From UBA11891 sp049890035 (GTDB lineage: Bacteria > Bacteroidota > Bacteroidia > Flavobacteriales > Flavobacteriaceae): 64,000 bases of DNA. A program made the position numbers and the translations under genes. Location: the NCBI GenBank assembly GCA_049890035.1, contig JBMHCG010000059.1, positions 1-64,000 of the forward strand. The letters are read 5' to 3'. The notes beneath the pieces are model-generated. The model was not told the origin of the DNA. It worked only from the letters and a program-made list of their open reading frames with translations, and ran no database searches. Position 1 is the first letter of the stretch. Every line of letters starts with the position of its first letter. This document shows, piece by piece, positions 63,004 to 64,000 of this stretch.

Positions 63004-63969
63004 TTGACACTTCTTGTAGGTCTATCGGCATACTTTTTACAAACATCCAAGAAGTATTCTAATTTTTCCTTTACCATGTATATTCTTGCTGGAGTGGCTT
63101 CATCCATGTTTTTTCCAAGTATATGGGTGGTATGGGGAACTTTTGAAACCAAACAACTGATAGTTCCCTTGCTTCAAATGATTATGTTTGGTATGGGGAC
63201 AACCATTGGAATTGGTGATTTTTATGGTGTCATGAAAATGCCAAAAGCTGTATTACTTGGTTTGTTGTGTCAGTTTACCATTATGCCCTTGGTGGGTTAT
63301 GGTTTGGGATTTTCGTTTGGTTTTCCATCAGAAATAGCAGCCGGAATCATTTTGATTGGGTCCTGTCCAGGGGGACTAGCATCCAATGTAATGGCTTATC
63401 TTGCTAAAGCCAACGTTGCTTTGTCGATTACTTTAACTACGATTGCAACCCTTTTGGCGCCTTTTGTTACCCCTCTATTAATGCAATTATTAGCAGGGGC
63501 CATGATACCCATAGATGCTTGGGGTATGATGGGCAGCATTTTCAAAATGGTCATTCTCCCGGTATGTTTAGGTCTAATTTTTCATCATTTGAATATAAGA
63601 GTTACAAAGAAGCTATTGGTATGGATGCCAAAAGTGTCTATGGGCGCAATATTATTGATCATTATTATTATCACCGCAAATGGTCGTGATGCGCTTTTGT
63701 CTATTGGACTGCTATTGATTTTTGTTGCAATTATTCACAATTTGGTGGGGTATTTCTTAGGATATTGGGGGAGTAAAGTATTGGGTTTTCCAGAAAAAGA
63801 TTGTCGCACTATTGCTTTTGAAGTTGGGATGCAAAATGGTGGGCTAGCTTCGGGAATTGCCGTCGAGCTTGGTCGCGTCGGAACCTTGGGCTTGGCTCCA
63901 GCACTTTTTGGACCTTGGATGAATATCTCTGGATCGACACTAGCCTTATGGTGGAAAGAGAAAAACTAA
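63004..63969 (+). CDS. bile acid:sodium symporter (BASS)-family transporter; N-terminus frameshifted
   Basis: The open frame gives 321 residues with about nine hydrophobic segments. Family landmarks are PLLQMIMFGMGTTIGIGDF, GSCPGGLASNVMAYLAKANVALS and EVGMQNGGLASGIA, the sodium- and substrate-site region of BASS transporters. The apparent start is TTG at 63004, without a good ribosome site. An ATG at 62969 reads MENINVVI and then hits TAG at 62993. Adding one base in the TTT run at 62991-62993 would join it as MENINVVILGLLLTLLVG to this frame, a natural first membrane segment. So the gene is either frameshifted or has a sequencing error. Transport substrate (bile-type acid, pyruvate or other organic anion) is unknown. 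Confidence 0.85.
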   Translation: MTLLVGLSAYFLQTSKKYSNFSFTMYILAGVASSMFFPSIWVVWGTFETKQLIVPLLQMIMFGMGTTIGIGDFYGVMKMPKAVLLGLLCQFTIMPLVGYGLGFSFGFPSEIAAGIILIGSCPGGLASNVMAYLAKANVALSITLTTIATLLAPFVTPLLMQLLAGAMIPIDAWGMMGSIFKMVILPVCLGLIFHHLNIRVTKKLLVWMPKVSMGAILLIIIIITANGRDALLSIGLLLIFVAIIHNLVGYFLGYWGSKVLGFPEKDCRTIAFEVGMQNGGLASGIAVELGRVGTLGLAPALFGPWMNISGSTLALWWKEKN

Positions 63970-64000
63970 AATAATTCATGTAATCCTTAGTATGAAGCAA

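Noticed and set aside
61338..64000. tRNA-Leu as an attachment site with a duplicated 3' end downstream
   Set aside because: I found no copy of the tRNA-Leu 3' end and no integrase in the rest of the window.
1..64000. CRISPR array or insertion sequence
   Set aside because: No spaced direct repeats of CRISPR type, transposase or IS-like terminal repeats were seen.
63992..64000. Start of another gene (ATG-AAG-CAA) at the window end
   Set aside because: Only three codons are visible, too few to support a call.

Overview
The window reads as part of the chromosome of a marine-type Flavobacteriaceae member (Bacteroidota). It is AT-rich. It carries two SusC/SusD pairs, CarboxypepD-regulatory/TonB receptors, many lipoproteins with a leader ending in C, Bacteroidota-style -7 boxes (TAnnTTTG), an S16 protein with a long acidic tail, and a FolK-deoxynucleoside kinase fusion. 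The genus cannot be fixed from the sequence.

Region 1 (1-37,500) is a large glycan-use region. It starts with a truncated GMC oxidoreductase, then sialidase, sulfatase and GH29 fucosidase. Next come a divergent DUF1080/Gfo-Idh-MocA pair and SusC/SusD. A terminator-like hairpin is followed by a giant FG-GAP/UnbV protein coupled to a vanadium-haloperoxidase-like PAP2 protein. Then come a FAD-dependent oxidoreductase, an exported glycosylasparaginase, ManA, a TesB thioesterase and a second giant FG-GAP/UnbV lipoprotein. A second SusC/SusD pair leads into two DUF1080 proteins and a Gfo/Idh, opposed by a LacC/LacA-like GMC dehydrogenase pair. The region closes with a NagB-LmbE fusion. Together these suggest capture and trimming of sialylated, fucosylated, sulfated, GlcNAc-Asn-containing glycoconjugates. 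Some glycosidic bonds may be broken by the oxidise-then-eliminate (3-keto sugar) route rather than by classical hydrolysis. Amino sugar would enter through NagB and mannose through ManA. No dedicated regulator is visible.

Region 2 (37,600-45,330) holds a probable metal-uptake cluster: three small His-rich exported proteins and a TonB receptor. A lysoplasmalogenase-like membrane protein, an unknown exported protein, a Tat-type Rieske protein and a divergent TonB receptor follow.

Region 3 (45,330-61,055) is mostly housekeeping: glutaryl-CoA dehydrogenase-like enzyme, RimM, RpsP, trigger factor, ClpP, ClpX, a GH3-family protein, DUF2797, RluF, a queuosine-precursor transporter, SppA, FolK-dNK, a TrmH-family methyltransferase and MutS.

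Region 4 (61,056-64,000) has tRNA-Gly(GCC) and tRNA-Leu(UAA). They are preceded by two tandem 70-bp units that copy the 5' half of the tRNA-Gly and carry a GC-rich hairpin where the anticodon arm should be. Two small unknown genes, a gene-poor AT-rich stretch and a bile-acid:sodium symporter-family gene follow. The symporter gene seems to have a one-base frameshift next to its natural start.
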